DNA of 64,000 bases from Marinobacter panjinensis (GCF_005298175.1 NZ_SZYH01000001.1:1736001-1800000); one strand, 5' to 3'; positions 1 to 8,508 are shown, counted from the stretch's first letter. The notes: generated by a model not told the origin, from the sequence alone. Numbers and translations: made by a program.

Positions 1-536
1 GCAAAGTGTTCTAAGGCCCGGTAAAAGCAAAGAAATGACTCTCTACGGAAATTCAACTCAAGCACGTTCATACGCATGAGTAGAAGGCCTCTGATATATT
101 CCCCGGTAAGAACCGAAGTGCGCTCGCGAGCAACAATGCCGAATATCAAAACAGAATTCTCGACATCGCGGTCAGTAAGTTGCTGACGATCTGGATAGGC
201 AGTCTTTGGTTCTACGACTAGCGCTGCTTTTCGAGAGTTCCTACCTTCCAAGTCGTCGGCTACAGTTAGGATTGGATGGGCCCATGGGTCTTCATCGAGC
301 GTGAAAGTACCGAGACACCCTGCGTTGAGAGCGATAAGCATTGCATTGATTACACGATTGCAGTCATGAACTCGCTCAGTTTCCGACGCATGCTCGTCCA
401 TCGGCCGAACCGATAAGACAAGATCATGCTCGCGAACCTCATGAATCCGAATATTTGAATCCTCACGTTGGAACAAGTGAAAAGATTCCGATGTCATCAC
501 ATGAGAATCACAACGAATTCTACTGGAGACCCACAT
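1..536 (-). CDS. Partial hypothetical protein, cut by the left window edge
   Basis: The minus strand is open without a stop from an ATG at 536 to base 1, giving at least 178 residues, so the C-terminus lies outside the window. An AGGAA Shine-Dalgarno sits 5 bases before the ATG, which supports the start. The protein begins MWVSSRIRCDSHVMTSESFH, is soluble-looking and mixed charged, and shows no signal peptide, membrane segment or motif I recognise. It points away from the DUF3604 gene and shares no promoter with it. The open frame and start site are seen directly; the function is unknown. Confidence 0.6.
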   Translation of the reverse strand, partial: MWVSSRIRCDSHVMTSESFHLFQREDSNIRIHEVREHDLVLSVRPMDEHASETERVHDCNRVINAMLIALNAGCLGTFTLDEDPWAHPILTVADDLEGRNSRKAALVVEPKTAYPDRQQLTDRDVENSVLIFGIVARERTSVLTGEYIRGLLLMRMNVLELNFRRESFLCFYRALEHF

Positions 537-765
537 ATATATTCCTAAAAGTAATTAGACAATGCGCTTTATCATGGCAGAAATTGAACTGCGTATACTG
601 ACTTTGAGCTATTGATCACGCTGCACATAAATCGATAAAACAATAGCTTAGCCGAGCACGGACATCTCTACCATGTAATCATTCAGCGTCTGCAATTTGC
701 TCCGCCAATCATACTGGATGAAATGGCTGTGATTGGCCTGGAGGATCTGGAGAAAAGCCCTGACT
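537..765. other. Intergenic region, no gene seen
   Basis: No convincing reading frame or RNA was found between the left-edge gene and the hairpin repeat at 766. The part next to 536 should hold the promoter of the left-edge gene. The DUF3604 gene starts at 957, so the non-coding stretch continues through the hairpin to 956. Confidence 0.4.
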
Positions 766-826
766 CGAACGTTCGCTTTTGTTTACCTGAGGTCTGTGAG
801 TAGCCTTGGTCGCAAAGCGGACACTC
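766..826. repeat. Short hairpin repeat, copy 1, 5' of the DUF3604 gene
   Basis: The left arm reads GAACGTTCGCTTTTGTTT and the right arm GGTCGCAAAGCGGACACTC; they pair imperfectly around a short spacer. The same arrangement recurs at 2972-3031 just beyond the DUF3604 gene, and the right arm alone recurs at 5508-5526. No open reading frame is associated with it. Confidence 0.6.
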
Positions 827-956
827 AAGGGCATGGGCTCCGCCGATTATCCGCCTGTTATCGACTCTTTGGACATTCCGGGTGGACTGACTAATCTTCG
901 ATTAACGGCAGTAACCTCACAACGACGAATCTGGTCACCTCAGGGAGGGGTCAACC

Positions 957-2906
957 ATGCCATCCGACATCAACCGAACCCATGGAATGTTATCGGTTCT
1001 ACTCGCTTCAACTTCCTTCGGCGCAGCACTACTTGCAGCTACACCCGTATTCGCTCAGGAACTGCACATCCCGCATTCATTGGGCTCAGGCGACGTTGAG
1101 TATTCACCGTACCTGAAAGAGGACTTTCCCAATCAGGTTTTCTTCGGCGACACCCATCTTCACACGGCGTTTTCAGCCGATGCGGGTCTCGCAATGGCAA
1201 CAACCACGCCCGATGACGCCTACCGTTTTGCCAAAGGGGAGGAGGTCATTTCATCGCAGGGACTTCCTGCCCGACTTCAGCGGCCACTCGATTTCCTGGT
1301 TGTCGCCGATCATTCAGAAAATCTCGGGATCGCCATTGCCCTTGAAGAAGAGAACCCGGTCCTCGACTCAAATGAATGGGGGCGAACCCTGGCTGAAACC
1401 TACGCGCCCAGGACCATCGACGCGCGCGATAAGACCTATGTTCAGTGGTTCGGTGCAGTCAACAAGAAGGGAGGCTCCGACCCGATGAAGGGCAGTGGTC
1501 TCGACGAGACGATGTGGCAACGCCTCACCGAAGCCGCTGAACGCCACAACCTGCCCGGTAGCTTCACCGCGTTCATCGGCTACGAATGGACGTCCGGCCC
1601 AAACGGCAACAACCTGCACCGGAATGTGATCTTCCGGGATGGGAAGGAGCTTGCCGACCAGATCGTGCCTTTCTCAACCTATGATAGTGACGACCCCGAA
1701 GACCTCTGGCAGTGGATGGCAGACTACGAAGCGAAAACAGGAGGCCGCTTACTGGCCATCCCCCACAACGGGAATCTGTCGAACGGACTCATGTTTGATG
1801 ATGTCACGCTGTCCGGGAAGCCCCTGACTGCTGATTACGCCGAACGCCGCCAGAAGTGGGAGCCTATCTACGAAGTTACGCAGATCAAGGGCGATGGTGA
1901 GGCGCACCCGATGCTTTCGCCCAATGACGAATTCGCGGACTACTACACCTGGGACACGGGAAGTTTCGGGGAAGAGCCCAAGACACCAGACATGCTGCCT
2001 CGAGAGTATGCGCGGTCTGCCTGGAAGCGTGGCCTGACCTACGAGGCCGAACTGGGCGTAAATCCCTTCAAGATGGGCGTTGTTGGATCAACCGACGCAC
2101 ACACGGGCCTCTCTACCGCTCAGGAAAACAACTTCTTTGGCAAGGTAACATTTGTCGAGCCAACGTCGGACCCCGTCCGTTTTGAAGAGCAAATTACCGG
2201 ACGTTTTACGCCTGATGACCCCTCTGATGATCAGATCGCTAGCGACACCCTTGCTGCCGGACTCGCTGCCGTTTGGGCCCGTGAAAACACACGTGAAGCA
2301 ATTTGGGACGCCATGAAACGCAAAGAGACCTTTGCGACAACAGGCACGCGGATGCGGGTAAGAGTCTTTGCAGGCTGGGGCTTTGAGGAGAGCGACCTTC
2401 AGCGCTCGAATTTTGCAGCCTATGGGTATGATAACGGTGTGCCTATGGGGGGCGACCTTACCGCAGCGCCTGATGGTGGCGCACCAACATTGCTGGTTCG
2501 AGCCCTACGCGACCCTGACGGGGCAAACCTCGATCGCGTTCAAATCATCAAGGGATGGACAACGGAAGAGGGAGAGCCACAGGAGAAAGTCTACGATGTC
2601 GCTTGGTCCGACGACCGACAGCCGGGAGCCGATGGCAAGCTTCCTCCTGTCGGCAACACGGTCGACGTTGAAACGGCGGAATACAGCAACTCCATCGGAG
2701 ATCCGTTCCTGCAAGCCTTCTGGAAAGACCCGGACTTCGATGCCTCTCAGCGAGCGTTCTATTACATCCGCGTTCTTGAGATTCCGACACCAAGCTGGCT
2801 GACATACGACAGTGCCTTTTTCGGTGTGGAAATCCCTGAAGGTAAGCGTAAAACACAGCAGGAGCGGGTTTACACGTCGCCGATCTGGTACACGCCCCAG
2901 GGCTAG
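957..2906 (+). CDS. Secreted DUF3604 protein, PHP-like metal-dependent hydrolase fold
   Basis: 649 residues. The start at 957 follows a purine-rich GGGAGGGG about 6 bases upstream. The N-terminus carries a signal peptide (hydrophobic residues about 11-33, ending VFAQ), so the mature protein is probably periplasmic. Motifs fit DUF3604, a PHP-type hydrolase relative: GDTHLHTAF near 64-72 (HxH metal pair), ADHSENLG near 117-124, IPHNGN near 268 and STDAHTG near 378. Members occur widely in marine bacteria, but their substrate is not firmly known. The gene stands alone, flanked on both sides by copies of the same hairpin repeat, so it may have moved as a unit. The family call is firm; the function is not. 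Confidence 0.85.
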   Translation: MPSDINRTHGMLSVLLASTSFGAALLAATPVFAQELHIPHSLGSGDVEYSPYLKEDFPNQVFFGDTHLHTAFSADAGLAMATTTPDDAYRFAKGEEVISSQGLPARLQRPLDFLVVADHSENLGIAIALEEENPVLDSNEWGRTLAETYAPRTIDARDKTYVQWFGAVNKKGGSDPMKGSGLDETMWQRLTEAAERHNLPGSFTAFIGYEWTSGPNGNNLHRNVIFRDGKELADQIVPFSTYDSDDPEDLWQWMADYEAKTGGRLLAIPHNGNLSNGLMFDDVTLSGKPLTADYAERRQKWEPIYEVTQIKGDGEAHPMLSPNDEFADYYTWDTGSFGEEPKTPDMLPREYARSAWKRGLTYEAELGVNPFKMGVVGSTDAHTGLSTAQENNFFGKVTFVEPTSDPVRFEEQITGRFTPDDPSDDQIASDTLAAGLAAVWARENTREAIWDAMKRKETFATTGTRMRVRVFAGWGFEESDLQRSNFAAYGYDNGVPMGGDLTAAPDGGAPTLLVRALRDPDGANLDRVQIIKGWTTEEGEPQEKVYDVAWSDDRQPGADGKLPPVGNTVDVETAEYSNSIGDPFLQAFWKDPDFDASQRAFYYIRVLEIPTPSWLTYDSAFFGVEIPEGKRKTQQERVYTSPIWYTPQG

Positions 2907-2971
2907 GGGCATCTATCCGCGGGGCAGCCTTAGGCTGTCCCATTCATTCCCGGGAACAGCGGAAGAGAGTG

Positions 2972-3031
2972 TGAATGTTCGCTTTTGTTTAGGTATTGCC
3001 TGGGATGCGGGAGGTCGCAAAGCGGACATTC
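2972..3031. repeat. Short hairpin repeat, copy 2, 3' of the DUF3604 gene
   Basis: Left arm GAATGTTCGCTTTTGTTT and right arm GGTCGCAAAGCGGACATTC. The outer 13 bases of each arm pair with one mismatch. Same orientation as the copy at 766-826. The two copies bracket the DUF3604 gene about 2.2 kb apart. It lies too far past the stop codon and lacks the T-run needed to be an ordinary terminator. Confidence 0.6.
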
Positions 3032-3208
3032 AGGTTTAGAGACTTGGGTTTTCCTATGGAGTTTCGGTAGTCTTGCGTGCACAGCTTAACCCCACGGTCC
3101 AAACCTAAACCCGAGCGCCGATAACGATGCGGAGGGATGATCCTGCCCCCGTTTCACTCCCGCTTATGCTGTCGTCGGCGGTTCGACTTGACTGCGTGCA
3201 GCACCGAT

Positions 3209-4222
3209 TTACCGAGCCACCAGCCGTCGAGCCGCCTCGACAATTCGCTCGACATTGGGCAGAGCCGCCCGTTCCCGTGCCGGAGCAAAGGGAATCGTTT
3301 CGTTTACCGCAACCCGCGCATATTGCGGAGCCAACCCGGCTTCCAGGAGCGCGGCGGCAAGCTCGCCGGTCAAGCCAAAGTGGCAATAGTCCTCATCCAC
3401 CACAAGCAGGCGTCCCGTGCGCCGGACGTCATTGACCAGCGCTTCACGGTTGAGGGGGGCCACGGTGCGCAGGTCAAGCACACTGGCGGAGATACCGTTA
3501 GTCGCGAGCGACTCAGCAGCCGCAGCGGCCCGATGAATCCCCACACCGACGCCCGCAATTGTCAGGTCGGTGCCGGTGCGACGGAAGGCCACTTGGCCGA
3601 TCTCTATCGCGTCCCAGTGGTCGGGCACCTCCCCCTCACGCCCCTCGGCGGGGATATCATAGGAAACCGTGGTGCGCCCACCGGAGCCCAGGTATTCAAG
3701 CCAGTCCTCAGCCAGCAACTGATGCTCAAGAAAAATGACGGGGCCTTCGTCGGCGAGTGCAGCCATAAGCAACCCACCCGCATCCGCCGGTGTTGACGGC
3801 ACAACCACCTTGAGTCCAGGAATGTGGGCCAACCACCCCCACAGCGCTTGGGAATGCTGACCTCCATCGCCGTAACCACCGCCACAACCGGCTCGGACGA
3901 CCAACGGTACCTGCCACTGACCGCCCGAGAAGGCGTCGATCTTGGCCGCGTGATTGATGATGGCATCCGTCGCTACCGCGAGGAAATCGATCATGATCAA
4001 CTCGACCACCGGTCGCAGACCCGCCATCGCCGCTGCCACCCCCGCCCCCAAAAACGCCGACTCGCTGATTGGGGTGGGGCGCACACGGCGTTCGCCAAAC
4101 CGAGCGTAGAGGTTCATTCGAAGCGCGTGCACGTCCTCACCAAACACCACCACCCGTTCATCGGCGGCCATCGCCTGGGCCAGCGCGTCTTCGATGGCTT
4201 GCGCATAGGTCATCCGCCTCAT
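3209..4222 (-). CDS. Thiamine-dependent 2-oxoacid/acetoin dehydrogenase E1, beta subunit
   Basis: 337 residues, full family length. It opens with MTYAQAIEDALAQAM, typical of pyruvate/acetoin/branched-chain E1-beta subunits. It carries GEDV near residue 29, ISESAFLGAGVAAAMAGLRP, the GGQHSQ stretch that contacts the other half of the active site, and a transketolase C-terminal domain (LDLRTVAPLNREALV). It pairs with the alpha subunit, whose stop overlaps this start (ATGA, 4219-4222), so the two are translationally coupled. No E2 acyltransferase or E3 gene lies nearby, so the pair must borrow an E2 from elsewhere or act in a non-classical way. The usual RVxDTPI motif reads RVRPTPI here. Acetoin, pyruvate and branched-chain specificity cannot be separated from sequence alone. 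Confidence 0.85.
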   Translation of the reverse strand: MRRMTYAQAIEDALAQAMAADERVVVFGEDVHALRMNLYARFGERRVRPTPISESAFLGAGVAAAMAGLRPVVELIMIDFLAVATDAIINHAAKIDAFSGGQWQVPLVVRAGCGGGYGDGGQHSQALWGWLAHIPGLKVVVPSTPADAGGLLMAALADEGPVIFLEHQLLAEDWLEYLGSGGRTTVSYDIPAEGREGEVPDHWDAIEIGQVAFRRTGTDLTIAGVGVGIHRAAAAAESLATNGISASVLDLRTVAPLNREALVNDVRRTGRLLVVDEDYCHFGLTGELAAALLEAGLAPQYARVAVNETIPFAPARERAALPNVERIVEAARRLVAR

Positions 4223-5265
4223 ACCCCGCCCTCCTCGTTCGCTGCCCCCAAGGCGTTCAGTGCTTCCTCGACCGCTCCAGAAACCAAGCGGTTCACCTCC
4301 TGCTCCAGGGATTCCAACGTAGCAGACGGGATAGCGAGACGTTTACGGAGCTGAAGTACCGGATCCCGGGCGGTTCCCAGTTGAGAGCGTGCAACGCGGC
4401 GGAACATGGACGCCAGCCTGCCAAAACTGGCCGCGCGCTGCGCTATCGATGAGCCCTGGCCGCTGGTCGCCGCCGAAGCCAGCGGACCAATCCGTGGCCG
4501 AAGTTCGGCAACGGGGCGACGTGCAATACGAATCAGCGGATCGCCCAGGAAGTGCCCCTCCGGCCGAACGCAGGTTGCCCGCAAGAATCCTGGGCCACGC
4601 CCACCACGGGCCCGATCAATGAGATCCGCCGCAGCCAACCAGACCGACTGCACATCCGCACCATCCACCGTCGCCCACGGGAGTCCAAATCCCCGTGCCC
4701 TCTCCTCAAGGCTGCCTCCCGTGACGGAGGCGGATGGCGTAGTGATAGCCATACCGTTGTCACGGCAGACGAACAGCACGGGGAGTTCCCAGGCGGCAGC
4801 GAGATTCAACGACTCCAGCAACATGCCCTGGTTCATTGCCGCTTCGCCAAAAAACGCCACCGCCAACTTTCCGGGCCGAAGCTGCTGGGCCGCCAGGGCA
4901 AAACCGCAACTGGCGGGGCCGGAGGCTCCCACGATACCGGATGAGGCGGCCAGGTGGGCCTTGGAATAAAGATGCATATGCCCCCCCATCCCACGGCAAA
5001 GACCATCGGCAGCGCCCAGGCATTCCTTGAGGATGGCGGTCAAATCAACGCCCCGCAACACCATTCCCGCTGTGCCGCGATGGTCGAGAGCAACGGCGTC
5101 GCCGTCTTCAAGGTGGTCGAGCACACCGGCGTTGATACCTTCCTCGCCGATGCCAAGATGCATTTCACCAGAGATACGGCCATCATGCCAAAGGTCGGCG
5201 ATGGCCTCTTCCACCCGCCGGCAGGTCAACATCTTACGGTAGAGTGCGATGAAGTCCGGTTCCAT
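4219..5265 (-). CDS. Thiamine-dependent dehydrogenase E1, alpha subunit
   Basis: 348 residues from the ATG at 5265, preceded by AAGGGAAA; an in-frame ATG at 5331 would add 22 residues of low-complexity sequence and is less likely. Family features include HLGIGEEG, a GMGGHMHL loop and the thiamine-binding region. In that region the usual GDG is GEA (FFGEAAMNQG) and the distal NN is DN (VCRDNGMA). The Asp-to-Glu change at the metal ligand is conservative but unusual. The segment after PLIRIARRP is long and variable before a coiled C-terminus. It is the first gene of an E1 pair with no E2 or E3, and may prefer an atypical substrate. Confidence 0.82.
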   Translation of the reverse strand: MEPDFIALYRKMLTCRRVEEAIADLWHDGRISGEMHLGIGEEGINAGVLDHLEDGDAVALDHRGTAGMVLRGVDLTAILKECLGAADGLCRGMGGHMHLYSKAHLAASSGIVGASGPASCGFALAAQQLRPGKLAVAFFGEAAMNQGMLLESLNLAAAWELPVLFVCRDNGMAITTPSASVTGGSLEERARGFGLPWATVDGADVQSVWLAAADLIDRARGGRGPGFLRATCVRPEGHFLGDPLIRIARRPVAELRPRIGPLASAATSGQGSSIAQRAASFGRLASMFRRVARSQLGTARDPVLQLRKRLAIPSATLESLEQEVNRLVSGAVEEALNALGAANEEGGV

Positions 5266-5507
5266 GCTCGTTTCCCTTAACACTGACGGCCAAGCGGAGG
5301 CTGAACCAGGACTATCTTCTGAAGCGGACAAGGCATGCGGTGGCGCAGGCCATACCCTTACGATCTGCTGAAGGAGGACCTGATTCTCTCTAGAAAGTGT
5401 AGTTCATCATCGCTGAAGCCCCGATCTTCGACGCCATTTCCATCGGACGTTCCCCACTCTCGTGGACACGCCTAGCCTATGATTACAGCATAGGAGGACG
5501 GCGGCGC

Positions 5508-5526
5508 GGGTCGCAAAGCGGACATT
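5508..5526. repeat. Half copy of the short hairpin repeat
   Basis: The sequence GGTCGCAAAGCGGACATTC matches the right arm of the repeats at 766-826 and 2972-3031. No left arm is visible. It lies just outside the integron-type cassette that begins near 5541. Confidence 0.5.
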
Positions 5527-5540
5527 CGAGTAGGACGATT

Positions 5541-5608
5541 GACGCCTCGCATCAGCGGCAGACAGACGGCGTAGCCGGCTGGCTGTCCTTCTGCATGCGC
5601 TTGTTATG
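5541..5608 (-). repeat. Candidate attC-like recombination site of a gene cassette
   Basis: Read on the minus strand, the site runs from TAACAAGCG through a region able to fold on itself (GCAGAAGGACAG against CTGTCTGCC, separated by CCGGCTACGCCG) to GATGCGAGGCGTC. The order, length of about 68 bases and end boxes resemble integron attC sites. The final box is degenerate compared with GTTRRRY. It lies immediately 3' of the gene at 5614-5973, as expected for a cassette. Confidence 0.5.
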
Positions 5609-5613
5609 AGCAA

Positions 5614-5973
5614 CTACCAAAGTAATCTAATACCTCCAATTAAAGACAAAAACACAATTACCCACATAACTATTGGCCCTGATGCCCCTTCGAATTTAAA
5701 GCCTAAACCTTCGAATTTAATTGGGCCTGAAACATTCTCTAAAATACTAACGATTACAAACGCTACAATTATTGAACCGGGAACGCCAACAGCCGCGGCG
5801 AGATGTTCATACATTATGTCGATAAACCGGGCGTCATAACTGAACCCCCAAATAAGCCAAAACAAGTAAACTGCCGCAAGTAGCACGGCTCCAACTATTG
5901 CAAGCCATTTCACCGTTTCTTTGGCAAGGTCTTTATCTCGCATCGCTGCAATGTCTTCCTCTTCAATTATCAA
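5614..5973 (-). CDS. Small two-to-three-TM protein in an integron-type gene cassette
   Basis: 119 residues with an acidic N-terminus (MIIEEEDIAAMRDKD) followed by hydrophobic spans near 24-45, 62-82 and 100-118, so an inner-membrane protein. A repeated GFKFEGASGPI-like stretch lies before the last span (SGPIKFEGLGFKFEGASGPI), a pattern I associate with small proteins from environmental gene cassettes. The gene is much more AT-rich than its neighbours. An attC-like site follows it (5541-5608) and a GGCGTTATG core-site sequence precedes it (about 5981-5989). No integrase or second cassette is visible. Function unknown. Confidence 0.65.
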   Translation of the reverse strand: MIIEEEDIAAMRDKDLAKETVKWLAIVGAVLLAAVYLFWLIWGFSYDARFIDIMYEHLAAAVGVPGSIIVAFVIVSILENVSGPIKFEGLGFKFEGASGPIVMWVIVFLSLIGGIRLLW

Positions 5974-6108
5974 CAGTAATCATAACGCCGCTCAGCACGC
6001 GCAGCTATGGACTGGAGGCGGGATAGATCCCTTAATGGTCAGCGGCTTGAATCAACGACGCTGTTTAATCGTTCTCCACGCTGAATATACAGCGGCCACT
6101 CGGACTCC

Positions 6109-6171
6109 CGGAGTAATGAAACCAAACCCCTTGGCGTCGTTCCAGGCACTTTGTAACCCTTTCTGATTCAA
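6109..6171 (-). pseudogene. Fragment of a cold-shock-domain gene
   Basis: On the minus strand these bases encode LNQKGLQSAWNDAKGFGFIT, which matches the start of the CSD-DUF1294 protein at 17025-17669 (NQKGSLTSWNDAKGFGFIT). The match ends within a few codons and no CSD or DUF1294 body follows. The first codon is TTG, not GTG or ATG. This is a gene relic, not a functional gene. Confidence 0.65.
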
Positions 6172-6251
6172 TGCACTTCCCCCTGCAGAGGGTTATACCG
6201 GGCCGGCGTCAGTAGTCGCCTGGTTACAACTGGCCAAACAGGGTTTCCACG

Positions 6252-6941
6252 CTACCGTATGACGTCCCGCAGGGACCGCTCAATCTGACCACCACAATAG
6301 GCCTTACCCAACTCCTTTCGCTGATCCTCGAGAAAAGGCCTTATCGACGGACGGTCTTCCACTCGCTGGCAGAGACCCGCCACGCGGGGGGCGTTGTGTT
6401 CCAGATCTGCGGCGAGTTCCGGAAAGCTGTGGACGAGGGTGCCAAACAATGCAGCAGTTGCGATATCGGCCACCGAGAGCCTGGAGCCCAGCAGATAGCC
6501 CGCGTTCGGCTTGAGGAGGTGCGCCTGGCCGGTCTTTTCGAAAATGGCCATCCAGTCGGCCAGGCGATGGGTCCGGAATTCGGCCCATGAATCCTGATCC
6601 CACATCACTGTGCCATTGTTGTTGGTGATTTCCATGAGAATATCATTGCAGTCCAGAATCACCTTAAGAGCGAGGGTGTGTTGCTCCGGCTCGTCGGGAA
6701 GAAAATGGTAGGCCTTCGCCAGATGCATGAGAATCGCCGGCATCTGGGCGAACCAGACCTGGGCCCTGCAGTCGTAAAGATAGGGTGGTGCCATCCCGGG
6801 GTACTGAATGTTCAGGTTTTTATCAGGGTAGACCTCGCTGGCATCCAGCTTGCGGTAATCCGCCCCAACCTCCTCCAGAAAAAGTTGAATAAAATTACCG
6901 CGAAAGGGCAGGCCCCAGTAATAGAGTTCGTAGTCCTGCAT
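6252..6941 (-). CDS. Glutathione S-transferase family protein
   Basis: 229 residues. The ATG at 6941 is preceded by GGGGGAGAG. The N-terminal thioredoxin-like half starts YELYYWGLPFRGNFIQLFLEEVGADY and the C-terminal all-helical half includes YLLGSRLSVADIATAALFGTL, with the SxAD capping motif typical of GST C-terminal domains. The N-terminal half lacks the usual PVL/ESxAI glutathione contact motif (it reads GMAPPYLYDCRAQVWF), so glutathione binding may be altered. It is a single gene between the cold-shock relic and the SHOCT gene, with no operon partner. The fold call is good; substrate and activity are unknown. Confidence 0.8.
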   Translation of the reverse strand: MQDYELYYWGLPFRGNFIQLFLEEVGADYRKLDASEVYPDKNLNIQYPGMAPPYLYDCRAQVWFAQMPAILMHLAKAYHFLPDEPEQHTLALKVILDCNDILMEITNNNGTVMWDQDSWAEFRTHRLADWMAIFEKTGQAHLLKPNAGYLLGSRLSVADIATAALFGTLVHSFPELAADLEHNAPRVAGLCQRVEDRPSIRPFLEDQRKELGKAYCGGQIERSLRDVIR

Positions 6942-7098
6942 TGTGACTCTCCCCCACTGACAGTTGAGAAGATAACTGTTGTCTGGAAGTGTAGCGCACA
7001 GGAAAAGACCCGATCCGAAAGCCAGGTCTATTCAACTCAATGCCGCTGGTTTAGCAACCTGGTTTCAAAAGCCGACAATGTTAGGGAAAACCGGAACT

Positions 7099-7122
7099 GA
7101 AAATAGATCTGTCCCGGTTTTC
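7099..7122 (+). repeat. Dispersed RAYT-associated repeat, copy 1
   Basis: Core ATAGATCTGTCCCGGTTTT. Upstream GAAAACCGG at 7086-7094 pairs with the CCGGTTTTC end, so this copy can form a hairpin. It is the leftmost of 14 copies seen between 7.1 and 23.2 kb. Confidence 0.8.
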
Positions 7123-7150
7123 GCAGAAACGGGCCAGCCCCCCGTTTGGG

Positions 7151-7477
7151 CTAACGAGATATCAGCTTTTTCTTCTCTTCGAATTCTTGTTGATCGATTT
7201 CCCCGCGTGCAAATCGTTCATTCAGAATGTCCAGTGACGTTTTATCAGACGGATGCCGGTGACCGCTCCCGCTGTGGGTCGCACGGATAGCGTAAACAAT
7301 TGCGAAAATAATCCCACCCCAGAAGAGGATCATCATCAGCAAGCCAAAAAACATGTGACCCCAGCCCCAACCATAATGCCAATGGCCAAACTGGTCAGAA
7401 GTCGCTGCTGCCTGCGACTGGAACGATACCAATGTCAGGCCTGCCGAAATTAGCGCTGTTTTGATCGTATCTAACAT
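7151..7477 (-). CDS. Small membrane protein with C-terminal SHOCT domain
   Basis: 108 residues. The start at 7477 has a strong AAAGGAGG ribosome-binding site. An N-terminal signal or membrane segment (about 5-25, ending SQAAA) is followed by a His/Trp-rich turn (FGHWHYGWGWGHMF), a second hydrophobic span (about 43-66) and a short C-terminal SHOCT motif (SLDILNERFARGEIDQQEFE). SHOCT domains are short oligomerisation modules at the ends of membrane proteins. It is a single gene. The domain assignment is firm and the role is unknown. Confidence 0.82.
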   Translation of the reverse strand: MLDTIKTALISAGLTLVSFQSQAAATSDQFGHWHYGWGWGHMFFGLLMMILFWGGIIFAIVYAIRATHSGSGHRHPSDKTSLDILNERFARGEIDQQEFEEKKKLISR

Positions 7478-8163
7478 TTTCTACCTCCTTTAAAAAACGC
7501 TATAGGCTCACTTGCGGAAGAATTGCCTCTACCGGAGCAACACTTTAAAACCACTATACAGGACGTCCTCAGCCAACGTCCGTCAAAGTCTGGACTTACC
7601 TGCGCGACCAAAGGAACTGCTAAAAGTTATGGATATGGAACATCAGCGGCTGCCCCAGAACGGGTCGAGGGTCTTGTGTCAATTGGCGGCGCCGCGAGGG
7701 GCAAGGAAGAGGGCGGCATTTACGCACTCTTTCAAGGTCCGCAGTTTTGTTGACTTCATTGATGGATTTTTTGGCGATCCCCCGTACTGGGACAGGTTGG
7801 AGTAACGACCGATTGCCACAGCGGTCACGCACTTTATTCAACTAAAGTCATACTTAAAATGACCCGAAAAAGCACACACTGCCCCTTTAAATGACGCTCT
7901 TCGACCCAGAATGAGTGCACGTCGGAGGGCTGATTACCGTTGACTCCGTCCTGCCACAGCTATACGCGTCACTATTTGCGACGTATAGGGCATGAATCTT
8001 TTTAAAACGGCTCATATCCGGACCCAGTAAAGCCTCAGCTTCCAGCTCAATGTTATCTTTTGAAATCTTCATCTGCCTGATCGTTTTTTGGCCAAGTTCC
8101 TGCATAGGCTATTTAACAATCAAAAAACAACTCGCGGACACAAGATTTTTTTGGCGGATCAGA
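7478..8163. other. Long region without a convincing gene
   Basis: Open frames here are short, lack ribosome-binding sites and show no motif. The stretch near 7560-7800 has coding-like composition but no frame resembles a known protein. It probably holds decayed DNA and the promoter of the SHOCT gene at its left end. Confidence 0.4.
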
Positions 8164-8508
8164 ATGAACGCTTCCGTAATGCCAATCTGGGAAGCGATTG
8201 GCAGAACACGACAACACACTCACTTCTCCAGGCTGACCGGTGATGCTCAGGCCAATGCCGCCGCATTCAGTGCTTTCGGCGAGGTCGTTCTTTACCAGGG
8301 CGATCTGGTCATCGGGAAAAAACCCGGGCAAGAACTGTATTTCGTTTACGTAGATGGAGTGGAATACCTCTCAGACCTGGAGTCGTGCGAGAACGCCCTT
8401 TTCGGACATGCCGAGTCCTATGGCACGCTGCCAGAGATGTACAGGCCGACCGGCCTTCAAAGGCATGAACCTGGACCCCGAACATTCGCATTTTCGCAGG
8501 AATGGTGA
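8164..8508 (+). CDS. Hypothetical small soluble protein
   Basis: 114 residues from the ATG at 8164 (MNASVMPIWEAIGRT); the frame is open further upstream to 8050, but that stretch reads like intergenic sequence. The ribosome-binding site is weak (GGCGGATC). The body has a regular pattern (SAFGEVVLYQGDLVIGKKPG, then ELYFVYVDGVEYLSDLESCE) that looks like a folded beta-rich protein and not a random frame. It has no signal or membrane segment. I do not recognise the family. It lies upstream of the globin gene on the same strand, about 300 bases away, so co-transcription is possible but not shown. Confidence 0.5.
   Translation: MNASVMPIWEAIGRTRQHTHFSRLTGDAQANAAAFSAFGEVVLYQGDLVIGKKPGQELYFVYVDGVEYLSDLESCENALFGHAESYGTLPEMYRPTGLQRHEPGPRTFAFSQEW

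Noticed and set aside
5395..5480. Minus-strand stretch ending MMNYTF, like the C-terminus of an outer-membrane barrel
   Set aside because: Only about 26 codons before an upstream stop; too short to separate from chance.
7512..7841. Short open frames on both strands
   Set aside because: No ribosome-binding sites, motifs or consistent codon use; probably decayed DNA.
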